The position numbers and the translations under genes were made by a program. The notes beneath the pieces are model-generated. The model was not told the DNA's origin and ran no database searches. It saw only the letters and a list, made by a program, of their open reading frames with translations. 64,000 nucleotides of DNA from Verrucomicrobiota bacterium (lineage in GTDB: Bacteria > Verrucomicrobiota > Verrucomicrobiia > Opitutales > Opitutaceae), in NCBI GenBank assembly GCA_030604905.1, contig JAUVVA010000001.1, forward strand, positions 1 to 64,000, in the 5' to 3' direction. This document shows positions 10,001 through 19,870 of this stretch, piece after piece (the stretch's first letter is position 1; each line of letters opens with the position of its first letter).

Positions 10001-10624
10001 CCGGCCGAGGCGGGCAGCGTCGCCGTCCACTCCTCCCCCGACGCCACCGGTTCCTCCACGCTTACCGCGATTCCCCGCCCGGGTTACCTCTTCACCGCTT
10101 GGAGCGGCGGCGTGGAGGGTGCCGCCAATCCCCTTACGCTGAGCGTCGCGGGTCCAACCGAGATCGTGGCCCACTTCAGTCCCGACCTCCGCGACTCCGA
10201 TGGCGACGGCCTGAGCAACCACGCCGAGATCACGATCCACGGCACCGACCCGCAGCTCGCCGACACCAGCGGCGACGGCATCAAGGACGGCGACAAGGTG
10301 GCGCTCGGGCTCGATCCGCTCAAAAACGACTCCGCGCTCGTCGCCTACTTCGGCACGCGGGCCGATCTCTACCCGCACTTCTACACGCTCGACGATCTGG
10401 CCACGCTCGCGCTCACCCAGCCCTTGATCTTCCACTCGCCCGACTCGGGCGGCTACGCGCTGCGCCTGGGCCTTCAGGTCTCCCTCGACCTGCAAAGCTG
10501 GACACCGCTCCCGCTCAGTCCCGAGCGCATGAGCCTCACCACGGGCGGCGAGCTCGAGCTCGTGGTCGACATGCCGGCCGGAGTGCACGCCAGCTTCTAT
10601 CGCCTTCAAGCCGGTCCCAACTGA
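7097..10624 (+). CDS. GH74-like multi-BNR beta-propeller protein with InlB-type and thrombospondin-3-like C-terminal repeats
   Basis: [40 protein letters not shown], many S-D-G-G-x-x-W BNR motifs, [13 protein letters not shown] and [10 protein letters not shown] segments, [20 protein letters not shown]. Confidence 0.88.
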   Translation: [1175 protein letters not shown]

Positions 10625-10698
10625 TCCACTGGGGCGGCGCTTCGCGAAATCGCCGTCTCCCGTTCTACTTTCTCCCCCTTCCGCCAAGCCCTTCCCCT

Positions 10699-12936
10699 AT
10701 GCAAAAACGTCCTGCCCTGCTCGGCGGCTCACGCGCGCTCCCCGGCGCCGTGGCCGCATTCCTGATCGCCCTCCTCCCGGCGCACGCCGCGTCGGCGGCC
10801 GCCTCGCGCCCGGGCGCGTCCGGCGCGTCGGTCGCCACGCCCGGCGCGCCGGCCGCGGATCTGGCCGCCACGCCCGACTACCGTCGCTCCGGCGGCTGGG
10901 TGTCCTCGCGCATCGGCGGGGGCGGTTATCTGCAACACGTCGTCTTCGCGCCCTCGAACCGCGAGGTCGTTTACCTCACCGTGGATGTCGGCGGCATCTA
11001 CCGCAGCGACGACGGCGGCCTCACCTGGAACATGCGCCACGCCGGCCTGCCGCAGGAGGTGGGCGGCGCGGCGGTGCGCGGCGCGGTGGTCGATCCGCAA
11101 AATCCCGACATCGTCGTCGTCGCCGTCGGCAGCCAGTGGGGCCGTGCCCTCGGCCTCTACCGCACCGAAAACGGCGGCCGCACCTGGGCGCGCGTGGCCG
11201 ACGGGCTCTTCTACGGCAACGAGCCGCAGCGCGCCTGGGGCCACATCCTCCACTGGCCGACCCACGGCTCCGGCAAGCGCCTCTACGCCGCCTCCGCCGG
11301 CAGCGGTTTCCTCGTGAGCGAAGATTCCGGCAAGACTTGGTCGAAGCGCGGCGACCTGGACCGCGTGAATCCCGTCGCGATGGTCGTGGACTCGCGCAAC
11401 CCCGACCGACTCTGGCTCTCCGCCCACGCGTGGAAGCCCTACAACCGCGACCGCCTCGAGGGCGGCTTTTTCTACAGCGCCGACGCCGGCCGCACCTGGG
11501 CGCGCCGCGAGGGCGATTCGCCGATCACGATGGTGCAGCACCCGCGCCAGCCCGACACCGTGCTCGGCGTCTTCGGCGGCACGCCCGCCATCCGCGCCTC
11601 CTCCGACCAGGGCCGCAGCTGGAGCGGCTGGGCCGAGGGCCTGCCCGACGTGGACCGCCACGGCGACTCCGTCTCCGACCGTCGCTTCCAATCGCTCGCG
11701 CTCGGGCCCGACTTTGTGCTCACCGCCTCGCAGCGCGGCACGAGGTGGCGCCGCGAGCTCGACGGCGGCCCCTGGCGCCGCGTGCCCCGCGAGCACGTGC
11801 GGCAAACGGGCGAGGGCGAGCGTTGGTTCGCGCTCTACGAGACGCGCTTCGACCGGCTCGGCGCCGCGCTCGGCTTCATCAAGGTGCACCCGGAGAATCC
11901 GCGCCGCTGGTTCTTCACCGACTGGTATGCGCTCTACCGCAGCGACGACGAGGGCGCCAACTGGACCATGACCATCGACGGCATCGAGGTGACCGTGATC
12001 CACGCCTTCATCCCCGATCCCAAGAACCCGGACCGCGTCTTCCTCGGCATGGCCGACAACGGCCTCTTCGTCTCCGAGGACGGCGGCCGCAGCTACCAGA
12101 TCATCCCGCTCGCGGCCGACGTGAAGGCCATCGAGATCAGCGGTGGCCCGCGCCCGCGCGTCTTCGCCACCGGCGGCAAGACTTCCGGCGCGCAAAACAT
12201 CCGCGAGATCTTCTGGGCCGACCTCGACCAGGTGCGCGGCGAGTGGACGCGGGTGGAGAAGCGCGGCGTGTTGCCCGACGGCGAGGACAACCGCTCGCAC
12301 TCCCTCGCGGCCAACCCGCTCCGTTCCGGAGAGATTCTCGTCGGCTACTCCGGCCCGGTGGGCGAGGGCAGGGGCGGCGTCTATCGCTCCACCGACAACG
12401 GCGACACCTGGCGCTGGTTTGGCCAGGGCCTGCCGGAGGGGCGCAACCTTATCACCGGCCAGCCCTGGAACACCGGCCGCGAAGTCGCGCTCAACGCCCG
12501 CGGCACCGCGGTGGTGAGCGGCGGCGACGTGCTCTTCGTGCGTGCCGCCGGAGCCTCGGCCTGGTCGCGGCCGGCCTCGGCTCCCTCGGGCCGCATCGGC
12601 TCGGTCGTGGCGTCCGCGACGGAGGACGGCGCCTTCTACGCGGCGACCGACCGCGGCCTTTGGCGCAGTCGCGACGAAGGAGCGAACTGGGAGCAGGTGC
12701 GGGAGGGCGCGGCCCGTCACCTCGCCACCGATCCGCGGCGCGCCGGGCGCGTGGTGGCCAGCCTCGCCGACGGCATCGTGTTGAGCGACGACGGCGGCGA
12801 CACCTGGGTGCGCCTCTCGGACGATCTCCCGCGCCGCCACTTCCCCTACCTCGGTCTCATCGGCCAAGACGGCATCGTGGTCGGCACCGACGGCACCGGC
12901 GCCTTCCGCGCCGATCTGCGCGATGTGAAGCCCTGA
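10699..12936 (+). CDS. GH74/BNR-type beta-propeller protein, secreted
   Basis: Signal peptide; GGWVSSRIGGGGYLQHVVFAPSNREVVYLTVDVGGIYRSDDGGLTWNMRH and repeated BNR motifs. Confidence 0.85.
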   Translation: MQKRPALLGGSRALPGAVAAFLIALLPAHAASAAASRPGASGASVATPGAPAADLAATPDYRRSGGWVSSRIGGGGYLQHVVFAPSNREVVYLTVDVGGIYRSDDGGLTWNMRHAGLPQEVGGAAVRGAVVDPQNPDIVVVAVGSQWGRALGLYRTENGGRTWARVADGLFYGNEPQRAWGHILHWPTHGSGKRLYAASAGSGFLVSEDSGKTWSKRGDLDRVNPVAMVVDSRNPDRLWLSAHAWKPYNRDRLEGGFFYSADAGRTWARREGDSPITMVQHPRQPDTVLGVFGGTPAIRASSDQGRSWSGWAEGLPDVDRHGDSVSDRRFQSLALGPDFVLTASQRGTRWRRELDGGPWRRVPREHVRQTGEGERWFALYETRFDRLGAALGFIKVHPENPRRWFFTDWYALYRSDDEGANWTMTIDGIEVTVIHAFIPDPKNPDRVFLGMADNGLFVSEDGGRSYQIIPLAADVKAIEISGGPRPRVFATGGKTSGAQNIREIFWADLDQVRGEWTRVEKRGVLPDGEDNRSHSLAANPLRSGEILVGYSGPVGEGRGGVYRSTDNGDTWRWFGQGLPEGRNLITGQPWNTGREVALNARGTAVVSGGDVLFVRAAGASAWSRPASAPSGRIGSVVASATEDGAFYAATDRGLWRSRDEGANWEQVREGAARHLATDPRRAGRVVASLADGIVLSDDGGDTWVRLSDDLPRRHFPYLGLIGQDGIVVGTDGTGAFRADLRDVKP

Positions 12937-12961
12937 GGCCGGCTGAGCCGGCTTGAGGCCG

Positions 12962-12995
12962 GGCCGCCCGCGCCGCTACCGCGGCGCGCGCGGCC
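12962..12995 (+). terminator. GC-rich hairpin, probable terminator
   Basis: GGCCGCcCGCGCCGC-TACC-GCGGCGCGcGCGGCC followed by TGTAGTTGTTTT. Confidence 0.45.
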
Positions 12996-13107
12996 TGTAG
13001 TTGTTTTGCCCCTTTTCCGTCTGCCGGCGCGCCGGCGGACGGGACGCGCCCGTGCGCGTGCATTCACCGGCGAATTCCTCGTCGGTTCTTCAACCCCAAC
13101 CCCCACC

Positions 13108-15009
13108 ATGAACCTGCCCCCAATCCTGGGCGCTCCTTTGTCGGGCGCCTTCCTTCGGGCTCGCCGTGTGGCTGGCGCCTGCGCGCTGGCCCTGTTCGCG
13201 GCCCTCGGCGTCTCGAGCGCCTCCGCCTACAACGAGCCCGTCGTGCCCAACGCCACTCCGGAGGCCCGCTCGGTGCTCCGTTACCTCTACGACATCTCCG
13301 GCACCAAGATCCTCTCCGGCCAGATGGGCGAGCGCTGGAGCCCCGCCAACACCGAGAACTACGTCCATGGCGTGATCGGCGCCTATCCCGCGCTCTACGG
13401 GATGGATTTCCTCTTCGAGGACTACACCGATTCCGGCAACAACCGACAGCGGGCCATAGACGCGGTCATTCACCGCTACAAGACCCAGAACGCCATCGGC
13501 ATGATGAGCTGGCATGCTGTGCCGCCGTGGAATCCGGAGAGCGGTGGCTGGAAGGCCATGCACGGCGAGAGTGCGCCCGCCTGGCGTATCGACAACATCC
13601 TCACGCCCGGCACGTCCGAGCACACCGAGTGGATGGCGCGGCTCGACAACATCGCCGGTTACCTGAAGCAGGCGCGGGACGCTGGCGTGCCCATCATCTG
13701 GCGCCCTTTCCATGAGATGAATGGCGGATGGTTCTGGTTCGGCAAGCAAGCGCGCTTTGCGGAGCTTTGGACGCAGATGTATCAGCGCTTCACCGTGCAC
13801 CACGGCCTGAACAATCTGCTCTGGTGCTACTCGCCCAACGCCCCCACCGGCATCACCTGGTCGATCTCGCAGTCGTATCCGGGGCATCAATACGTGGATA
13901 TCCTCGCCCTTGATCTCTACGAAGACCGCGGAAACACCTACAACACGACGCAATACAACAACCTCCTCGCGCTCGCCGAAGGCCGTCCCATCGGCCTGGG
14001 CGAGGTCGGGCGTCTGCCCGATGTGAACACGATCCTGCCGTCTCAGCCGCTCTGGGCCTTCTGGTGCGTGTGGAACGGCTACGAACGTCCCAACGGCGAG
14101 CCCGCCAATACCGACGAGCGCTACGCGAGCGTCTTCGGAAATCCTGCCGTCATCACCCGCGACCAGGTCGTGCTTCCCGCCCCCGACGCGCCTCCCTCCT
14201 CGGGGCTGATCACCAACGGCGGTTTTGAGAACAACCTCGCCTCGTGGACCATCACGCCCGGCACGGCCTCGGTCGTCACCTGGCCGGTGGCGAGCGGGAG
14301 CAAGGCGCTGCAGATCGGCAGCAGCTCCGTCTGGGGCTTCGCCCACCAGAACCCCGTCGGCTGGCAGGTCGGCACCACCTATCGTCTCACCGCCAAGGGT
14401 CGCATGGGCTCCGCCGGCGCCAGCTTCAAGGTCGGCTTCAAGGGCAACAACTTCGACCAGTCGCTGACCTTCTCGAGCACCAGCTACGAGCAGAAGCAGA
14501 TCGACGTCACCGTGCCCGCCGGCGCCACCTGGACGCAGGTTTACGTGAGCCGCGCCATCAGCTCGAACTACGGCTTCGCGGACGACATCTCGCTGACCGT
14601 GGCGCCGCCGAATCTGGTGACGAACGGCGGCTTCGAGGACAACCTGACGGGCTGGACGGTGGACAACAACAGCGCGGTCGTGGTCACCACGCCCGTCGCC
14701 TCCGGCGCCAAGGCGATGCAGATCGGCTCCACCTCGGCCTGGGGCTTCGCGCAGCGCGCGCCGAGCGGCTGGCAGGCGGGCGCGACCTACAAGCTCACCG
14801 CCTCGGGTCGCGTCACCTCCGGCACGGTGCGGGTCGGTTTTAAAGGAAACGGCTTTGATCAGTCGGTGACCTTCTCGACCACGGACTACGAGACGAAGGA
14901 GATCGTGGTCACGGTCCCCGCCGGCGCCACCTGGACGCAGGTCTATGTGAGCCGCGCCACCGGCTCCGGCTACGGCTACGTGGACGACATCGTGCTGCGG
15001 CGCGAATAG
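13108..15009 (+). CDS. GH26 family beta-mannanase-like enzyme with two C-terminal carbohydrate-binding-like modules
   Basis: IIWRPFHEMNGGWFWFG (acid/base Glu) and PIGLGEVGRLPD (nucleophile Glu); duplicated modules NGGFENNLASWTITPG / NGGFEDNLTGWTVDNN. Confidence 0.88.
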   Translation: MNLPPILGAPLSGAFLRARRVAGACALALFAALGVSSASAYNEPVVPNATPEARSVLRYLYDISGTKILSGQMGERWSPANTENYVHGVIGAYPALYGMDFLFEDYTDSGNNRQRAIDAVIHRYKTQNAIGMMSWHAVPPWNPESGGWKAMHGESAPAWRIDNILTPGTSEHTEWMARLDNIAGYLKQARDAGVPIIWRPFHEMNGGWFWFGKQARFAELWTQMYQRFTVHHGLNNLLWCYSPNAPTGITWSISQSYPGHQYVDILALDLYEDRGNTYNTTQYNNLLALAEGRPIGLGEVGRLPDVNTILPSQPLWAFWCVWNGYERPNGEPANTDERYASVFGNPAVITRDQVVLPAPDAPPSSGLITNGGFENNLASWTITPGTASVVTWPVASGSKALQIGSSSVWGFAHQNPVGWQVGTTYRLTAKGRMGSAGASFKVGFKGNNFDQSLTFSSTSYEQKQIDVTVPAGATWTQVYVSRAISSNYGFADDISLTVAPPNLVTNGGFEDNLTGWTVDNNSAVVVTTPVASGAKAMQIGSTSAWGFAQRAPSGWQAGATYKLTASGRVTSGTVRVGFKGNGFDQSVTFSTTDYETKEIVVTVPAGATWTQVYVSRATGSGYGYVDDIVLRRE

Positions 15010-15047
15010 CATCGCCCGCTCGCCACCCGGCGACTCGTTGGCCCCCA

Positions 15048-15096
15048 GGGCGCGCTTCCCGCTTCATGCAGGCGGGCAAGCGCGCCCCTTTTTTTT
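15048..15096 (+). terminator. Rho-independent terminator downstream of GH26 gene
   Basis: GGGCGCGCTT...AAGCGCGCCC stem followed by eight T. Confidence 0.85.
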
Positions 15097-15152
15097 GTGC
15101 CACCGCCGCGTCGGTCTGCGCCGCGTTGGCCGACGGCCCCGCGCGCTCGTCG

Positions 15153-15166
15153 GGCAACGTCTTGCC
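15153..15166. promoter_or_regulatory. Candidate LacI-type operator, motif family 1
   Basis: GGCAA-CGTC-TTGCC about 130 bp upstream of 15294. Confidence 0.5.
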
Positions 15167-15293
15167 GAAACTCGGCTTCGTCGTTCTTCGCGCGGAAGCG
15201 AAGCGCGCCTAGAGGTGACGCCGCGAGCTTTGCTCGTGCTCTGCCGCGTCAACCTCAACCCCCTCCCGCTCACCCCGCGGGTGCTTCCCCGAC

Positions 15294-18200
15294 ATGAACA
15301 GAACCCATTCCCCTTCGCGTGACGGCGCTTCGTGCGCCCTCCGCTTTTTGCGCTCCGCGCTCTTCCGGTTCCTTCCGCTCCTTCTGCTGCCGGCGCTCGC
15401 GCTCCGCGCGCAGAGCGCCCTCCAGTGGCAAGCCCTGCAAGAGCCGGGCGTCGGCGGCTGGGTGACCTCGGTCGCCTACAGCCCCCACAACAGCTCGGTC
15501 GTCCTCGTGGCCGGCGACATGCTCGGCATCGGCCGCTCCACCGACGCCGGCTCCACCTGGCGGCGCACATCCGACGGGCTCAACGGCTACGAGATCGCCG
15601 AGTTCACCTTCCACCCCTCGCAGACATCCACCGTCTGGGCCGCCACGATGGAGGGCCCCTACAAGAGCACCGACGCCGGCCTCACCTGGACGCTCAAGGA
15701 CTCCGGCCTCCCCATAAAAGTCTGGGGCGAGTATCACCGATCAGTCCAAAAAATCCTGATCGATCCAAAGAACTCCAACCGCCTGCTCGCTTTCGCCGGC
15801 AACCGCCGCGACTTCAAGCCCGAGAGGCTGCGCAACACCGGCGCCGTCTGGGTGAGCACCAACGGCGGCGAATCCTGGTCACTGCTTTCGCGTATCGACC
15901 CCGCCAATACAGGCCCCGGCCGCAACGTGCGCTCCGCCGTCTATGCCGCGGGCTCCGGCTCCACCACGCTCTACGCCGCCGTAGGCGGGATGCGGGTGAT
16001 GCGCTCCACCGACGACGGCGCCACCTGGCACGCGCGCAGCAACGGCCTGCCCTCCGGCGTCACCGTGCACGCCCTCGCCGCGCACCCGACGCAGCCCGGC
16101 ACGCTCTGGGCCGCCCTCTCCGACGGCCAGCGGGTTTACAAGACCACCGACGGCGGCGCCAATTGGTTCGCCAGCGGCTCCGGCATGCCGACTTCCGGCA
16201 CCGTGACCTCCCTCGCCGTCGCCGCCAACGGCAGCCTGCTCGTCGCCACCAACAGCAAGGAGCACAGCATCCACCGCTCGAACGACGGCGGCGCCTCCTG
16301 GTCGCGAGTCAACGCGGGCGTGGACGAGCCCTATTTCTGGTCGATGACGGTAAACTACGCCGCCATCCGCCCCGGCCAAAACGCCGAGGTGATCGCCGTC
16401 TCCAATGTCTCGATCTTCCGCTCCACCAACTTCACCGCGACCACGCCCGGCTCGGTGACGTGGACCGACACCTCCGCCTATCGCCCCGTCGGCGCCGCCG
16501 CCGCCCACTGGCGCAGCCGCGGCTTCAGCGGCCTCGTCGGAAACAAGGTCACCTTCAACCCCTTCAATCCGAATATCTCCGTCCTCTCCGCGATGGACGA
16601 CGGCAAGGTGCTCGTCTCTCGCGACAATCAGATCACCTGGAAGGCGCGGCATCAAAACGTCACCGTTTACGACCATGGCTACGACGCCTCCTTCGCCGGC
16701 CCCGGCGGTTCGGTGGTCTATGCCGCGATCGGTCAGCATCCGAAGGATCGCCCGAACACCGGCCTCGTGAGGAGCAGCGACGGCGGCCAGACTTGGACGC
16801 AGGTCACCCGCCCGGCCGGCACCCAGGGGCACTGCTCGGCCGTCTATGCCAACCCCGCCAGTCCCGACCACGTGCTGGCGATCTATGACAACCGCCTCTT
16901 TCGCTCCACGACCGGCGGCGCCTCGTGGACCCAGATTCCGGTTTACCTCAACGGCAACCAAGTGACGAACCTCCAGGCCGTGACCGGCAACGGCTTCACC
17001 TCGGCTCCGACGGCCTATTACGTGGCCGGCCGCAGCGGTGCCTGGCGCTCCACCGACGGCGGGCTCACCTGGGCGATCATCAGTTCGCAGGGCATCGGCT
17101 CTGACGGCCAGGTGCGGCTCGCCATCTCGCCCGCCGCGCCGCACCTCGTGTATCGCGTGCTTTGGAACACCGCCAACGACAACACCAGCGGCATCGATCG
17201 CTGGAATAACAACAACTCCACCTGGACCTGGCTCTCCCGCAAATCCGGCAGCTCCCTCTCCTCGCAGTCGATCGCCAACATCTTCTGCGTCGCCATCGAT
17301 CCCATCGACGCCAACCGAATCGCCATCGCCACCAACGAGGATCCCTTCCACGACCGCTACGAGTTCTCGGGCGTCTGGCTGAGCGAGAACGGCGGCGCCT
17401 CCTTCGCGCAGCGCAACTCCGGTCTCGGCGTGCGCCGCTTGCGCTCGCTGGCCTTCTCGCCCGACGGCTCGCGGCTCGTCGCCGGCACCAACGGCGGCGG
17501 CTACTACACGGCCAACGTCGCCTCGCGTCCGGTGCGCCACGAGGCCGAGTTGCTCGCCATCGCCGGCAGCAGCGGCGACAACGCCTACACCGCGCCCGAG
17601 GCGCCGGCCAGCGGCGGGGCGGCCTTCTTCTACGCGAGCGACGCCGTCGGCGACCAGGTGACGCTCGGCCCGGTGCCGATATTCGCCGGTTCGCGCGAGG
17701 TCTCGGTCCGTTACAAGCGCTTCCACAGCCGCGGCATCATCCAGGTCTCGTGGAGCACCCACGCCAACGGCTCCTTCACCTCCCTCGGCACGATCGACAT
17801 GTATGGCGCGGAAACCTACCTCGAGGCCGCGCTGGGCTCGATCAACACCACGCACGGGGAGGTGTTCCTGCGCTTCCAGGTGGTCGGGAAAAACAGCTGG
17901 AGCTCCGGGCACACGATGGGCCTCGACCGCGTGTCCTTCACGCCCACCGGCTCGTCTTTCGCGAGCTGGGCCGCGGAGCGTTTCGACGCCGAGCAGCTCG
18001 CCGACGCCGCCATCTCCGGACCCGAGGCGACGCCCGATCACGACGGCGTGCCCAACCTCCTCAAATACGCCGTTGGCCTCGAGCCCGGCGTGCCCGCGTC
18101 CGCGTCGCCCCTGGTGCTGCTGCCCGCGGCGGAATCGGTCTTCGAGGCCCGGTTTCACCGCGCCCGCGCCGAGTTGCTCTACGAGGTCCTCGCCAGCGTC

Positions 18201-18413
18201 GATCTGCAGGCCTGGGAGGTGGCGGCGGTCAATCCCGGCGAGGTGGGCGGTCTGGTGAGCGTGCCGCTCGGCCCGCTCTCGTCCGAGCACCCGCGCCGCT
18301 TCGTGCGCTTGCGCGTCTCGTCGCTCGCGCCACGGACCGCGTCCGCGCGGAGCCCCCGCGTGCGCCGCGCCTTGCGCGATTCCTCCCGCCCGCTCCGCGC
18401 CGCGCGCGTCTGA
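15294..18413 (+). CDS. BNR/GH74-like beta-propeller protein with CBM-like domain and C-terminal DGVPNL-type module
   Basis: STDAGSTWRR, STDGGLTWAI, SDGGQTWTQ repeats; C-terminal DHDGVPNLLKYAVGLEPG...YEVLASVDLQAWE. Confidence 0.82.
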   Translation: MNRTHSPSRDGASCALRFLRSALFRFLPLLLLPALALRAQSALQWQALQEPGVGGWVTSVAYSPHNSSVVLVAGDMLGIGRSTDAGSTWRRTSDGLNGYEIAEFTFHPSQTSTVWAATMEGPYKSTDAGLTWTLKDSGLPIKVWGEYHRSVQKILIDPKNSNRLLAFAGNRRDFKPERLRNTGAVWVSTNGGESWSLLSRIDPANTGPGRNVRSAVYAAGSGSTTLYAAVGGMRVMRSTDDGATWHARSNGLPSGVTVHALAAHPTQPGTLWAALSDGQRVYKTTDGGANWFASGSGMPTSGTVTSLAVAANGSLLVATNSKEHSIHRSNDGGASWSRVNAGVDEPYFWSMTVNYAAIRPGQNAEVIAVSNVSIFRSTNFTATTPGSVTWTDTSAYRPVGAAAAHWRSRGFSGLVGNKVTFNPFNPNISVLSAMDDGKVLVSRDNQITWKARHQNVTVYDHGYDASFAGPGGSVVYAAIGQHPKDRPNTGLVRSSDGGQTWTQVTRPAGTQGHCSAVYANPASPDHVLAIYDNRLFRSTTGGASWTQIPVYLNGNQVTNLQAVTGNGFTSAPTAYYVAGRSGAWRSTDGGLTWAIISSQGIGSDGQVRLAISPAAPHLVYRVLWNTANDNTSGIDRWNNNNSTWTWLSRKSGSSLSSQSIANIFCVAIDPIDANRIAIATNEDPFHDRYEFSGVWLSENGGASFAQRNSGLGVRRLRSLAFSPDGSRLVAGTNGGGYYTANVASRPVRHEAELLAIAGSSGDNAYTAPEAPASGGAAFFYASDAVGDQVTLGPVPIFAGSREVSVRYKRFHSRGIIQVSWSTHANGSFTSLGTIDMYGAETYLEAALGSINTTHGEVFLRFQVVGKNSWSSGHTMGLDRVSFTPTGSSFASWAAERFDAEQLADAAISGPEATPDHDGVPNLLKYAVGLEPGVPASASPLVLLPAAESVFEARFHRARAELLYEVLASVDLQAWEVAAVNPGEVGGLVSVPLGPLSSEHPRRFVRLRVSSLAPRTASARSPRVRRALRDSSRPLRAARV

Positions 18414-18417
18414 GCCG

Positions 18418-18431
18418 GGAAACGCTTTGCC
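18418..18431. promoter_or_regulatory. Candidate LacI-type operator, motif family 1
   Basis: GGAAA-CGCT-TTGCC just upstream of 18467. Confidence 0.5.
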
Positions 18432-18466
18432 CATCTCCGCGTTCGAGCCACCCGGACGCGGAGACC

Positions 18467-19870
18467 ATGTTTTTCGCCATGCCCTCTCTCGCCACCCCGC
18501 CGCTTTCCCTGCACCACGATTTCACCCTCGCCGCCGACGAACTTCGCGTGTGCGCGAATCCGCACAAGGGCTGGTATCTGCACCATTTTGACAACGGCCT
18601 CGCGCGCTACGGCGCCTTGCTCGATCCGCAGGATCGCCTGCTCGATTTCCCCGGCCTCTCCACGCTCTACCTGCGCATCCCCTGGTGCGAGCTCGAGCCC
18701 GAGGAGGGCCGCTTCGCCTGGCACCTGATCGACGAGGTGGCCGACGCCTGGCTGCCCACCGGCCGCACGCTCGCCTTTTGCGTGAGCTGCAAGGAGACCG
18801 ATCGCGCCTATCCCTTCGCCACGCCCGCCTGGGTGCGCGAGGCCGGCGCCCGGGGGAGCTTCATCCCGAGCGGAAACGGCGAGTGGCGGACCTGGGAGCC
18901 CGACTACGGCGATCCCGTGTTTCTGGCGAAGCTCGAGGCCTTTCATCTCGCCTTCGCCGCGCGCTACGACGGCCGACCCTGGGTCGAGTGGATCACGGTC
19001 GGCAGCTATGGCGACTGGGGCGAGGGGCACACCTGCGCCTCCAGTCGGCGCGAGTGGCCGGTGGAGGTGATTCGCCGCCACCTCGATCTCTATCGGCGCT
19101 GCTACCCGCTCAGCCGCATCGAGGCCAACGACGACCTGGTGGGCAGCCGCCTCGACCGCGCGGGCGCGGAGGAGCTGCGCCGCCACATCGACGAGTGCGG
19201 CTTCGCGCTCACCGACCACGGCGTGTGCGTGGACTGGTTTGCCCGCCACTTTGGCCCGAGCACGCTGCGCGACGCCTCCTGGCTGGCCCGCGCCTCGGAG
19301 CGCGCGCCCGTCGTGCTCGAGCTGGAGCACTACCACATCACGCGACGCACCGGAAACTGGAAGGACGGCGCGCCGCTGCGGCTCGCCATCGAGGAGACGC
19401 GCGCCACCTACGCCGGCTTTCACGGCTGCGCGCGCACCTGGCTGGGTGAAAACGCCGACTACGCGCGCCAGGTCGCCAATCTGCTCGGTTACTGGCTCTT
19501 CCTGCACGAGGTCGAGTGGCTGGCGGGAGCCGAGCCGGGCGACCCGGTGCGTTTGCGCGTGCGTTGGCAAAACCGCGGCGTCGCTCCGCTCTACCACGCG
19601 GCCGATCTGGTGCTGCGGCTGCAGCCGGTCTCCGGCGCGCCCGCCACCGCGTGCAAGCTGCGCGAGATCGGCCCGGCCGAGACGCCGCCGGGCCGCGCGG
19701 TGGAGCTGCGCGTGGAGCTTGAGCGGCGCCCGGAGCCCGGGGCCTATCGCGCCTCGCTCGGGCTGGTGGATCGGCGCACGGCATTCCCGGTGCGCTTCGC
19801 GATCGAGGAAACGCGCGAGACGCCCGATGGCTTCGTGCGCCTCGACGGCGCGTCCTGGGTGCTGAGGTAG
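18467..19870 (+). CDS. Glycosidase-like protein (TIM-barrel, DUF4832-type organisation)
   Basis: NPHKGWYLHHFDN, TLYLRIPWCELEPEEGRFAWHLID, WVEWITVGSYGDWGEGHT (TIM barrel-like), C-terminal beta domain. Confidence 0.7.
   Translation: MFFAMPSLATPPLSLHHDFTLAADELRVCANPHKGWYLHHFDNGLARYGALLDPQDRLLDFPGLSTLYLRIPWCELEPEEGRFAWHLIDEVADAWLPTGRTLAFCVSCKETDRAYPFATPAWVREAGARGSFIPSGNGEWRTWEPDYGDPVFLAKLEAFHLAFAARYDGRPWVEWITVGSYGDWGEGHTCASSRREWPVEVIRRHLDLYRRCYPLSRIEANDDLVGSRLDRAGAEELRRHIDECGFALTDHGVCVDWFARHFGPSTLRDASWLARASERAPVVLELEHYHITRRTGNWKDGAPLRLAIEETRATYAGFHGCARTWLGENADYARQVANLLGYWLFLHEVEWLAGAEPGDPVRLRVRWQNRGVAPLYHAADLVLRLQPVSGAPATACKLREIGPAETPPGRAVELRVELERRPEPGAYRASLGLVDRRTAFPVRFAIEETRETPDGFVRLDGASWVLR

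Noticed and set aside
8435-10687. 750-aa minus-strand ORF opposite the GH74 gene (similar shadows at 10729, 13090, 15879, 39230, 50099, 51802)
   Set aside because: Antisense open frames produced by high GC and codon bias; the sense frames carry signal peptides and recognisable domains.
9469-10698. Long N-terminal extension of the second BNR gene in the ORF track
   Set aside because: Arg/Pro-rich out-of-frame translation of the GH74 gene; true start is ATG at 10699 followed by a signal peptide.
17750-18466. N-terminal extension of the DUF4832-type gene
   Set aside because: Out-of-frame translation of the preceding BNR gene; ATG 18467 or 18479 fits the NPHKGW domain start.
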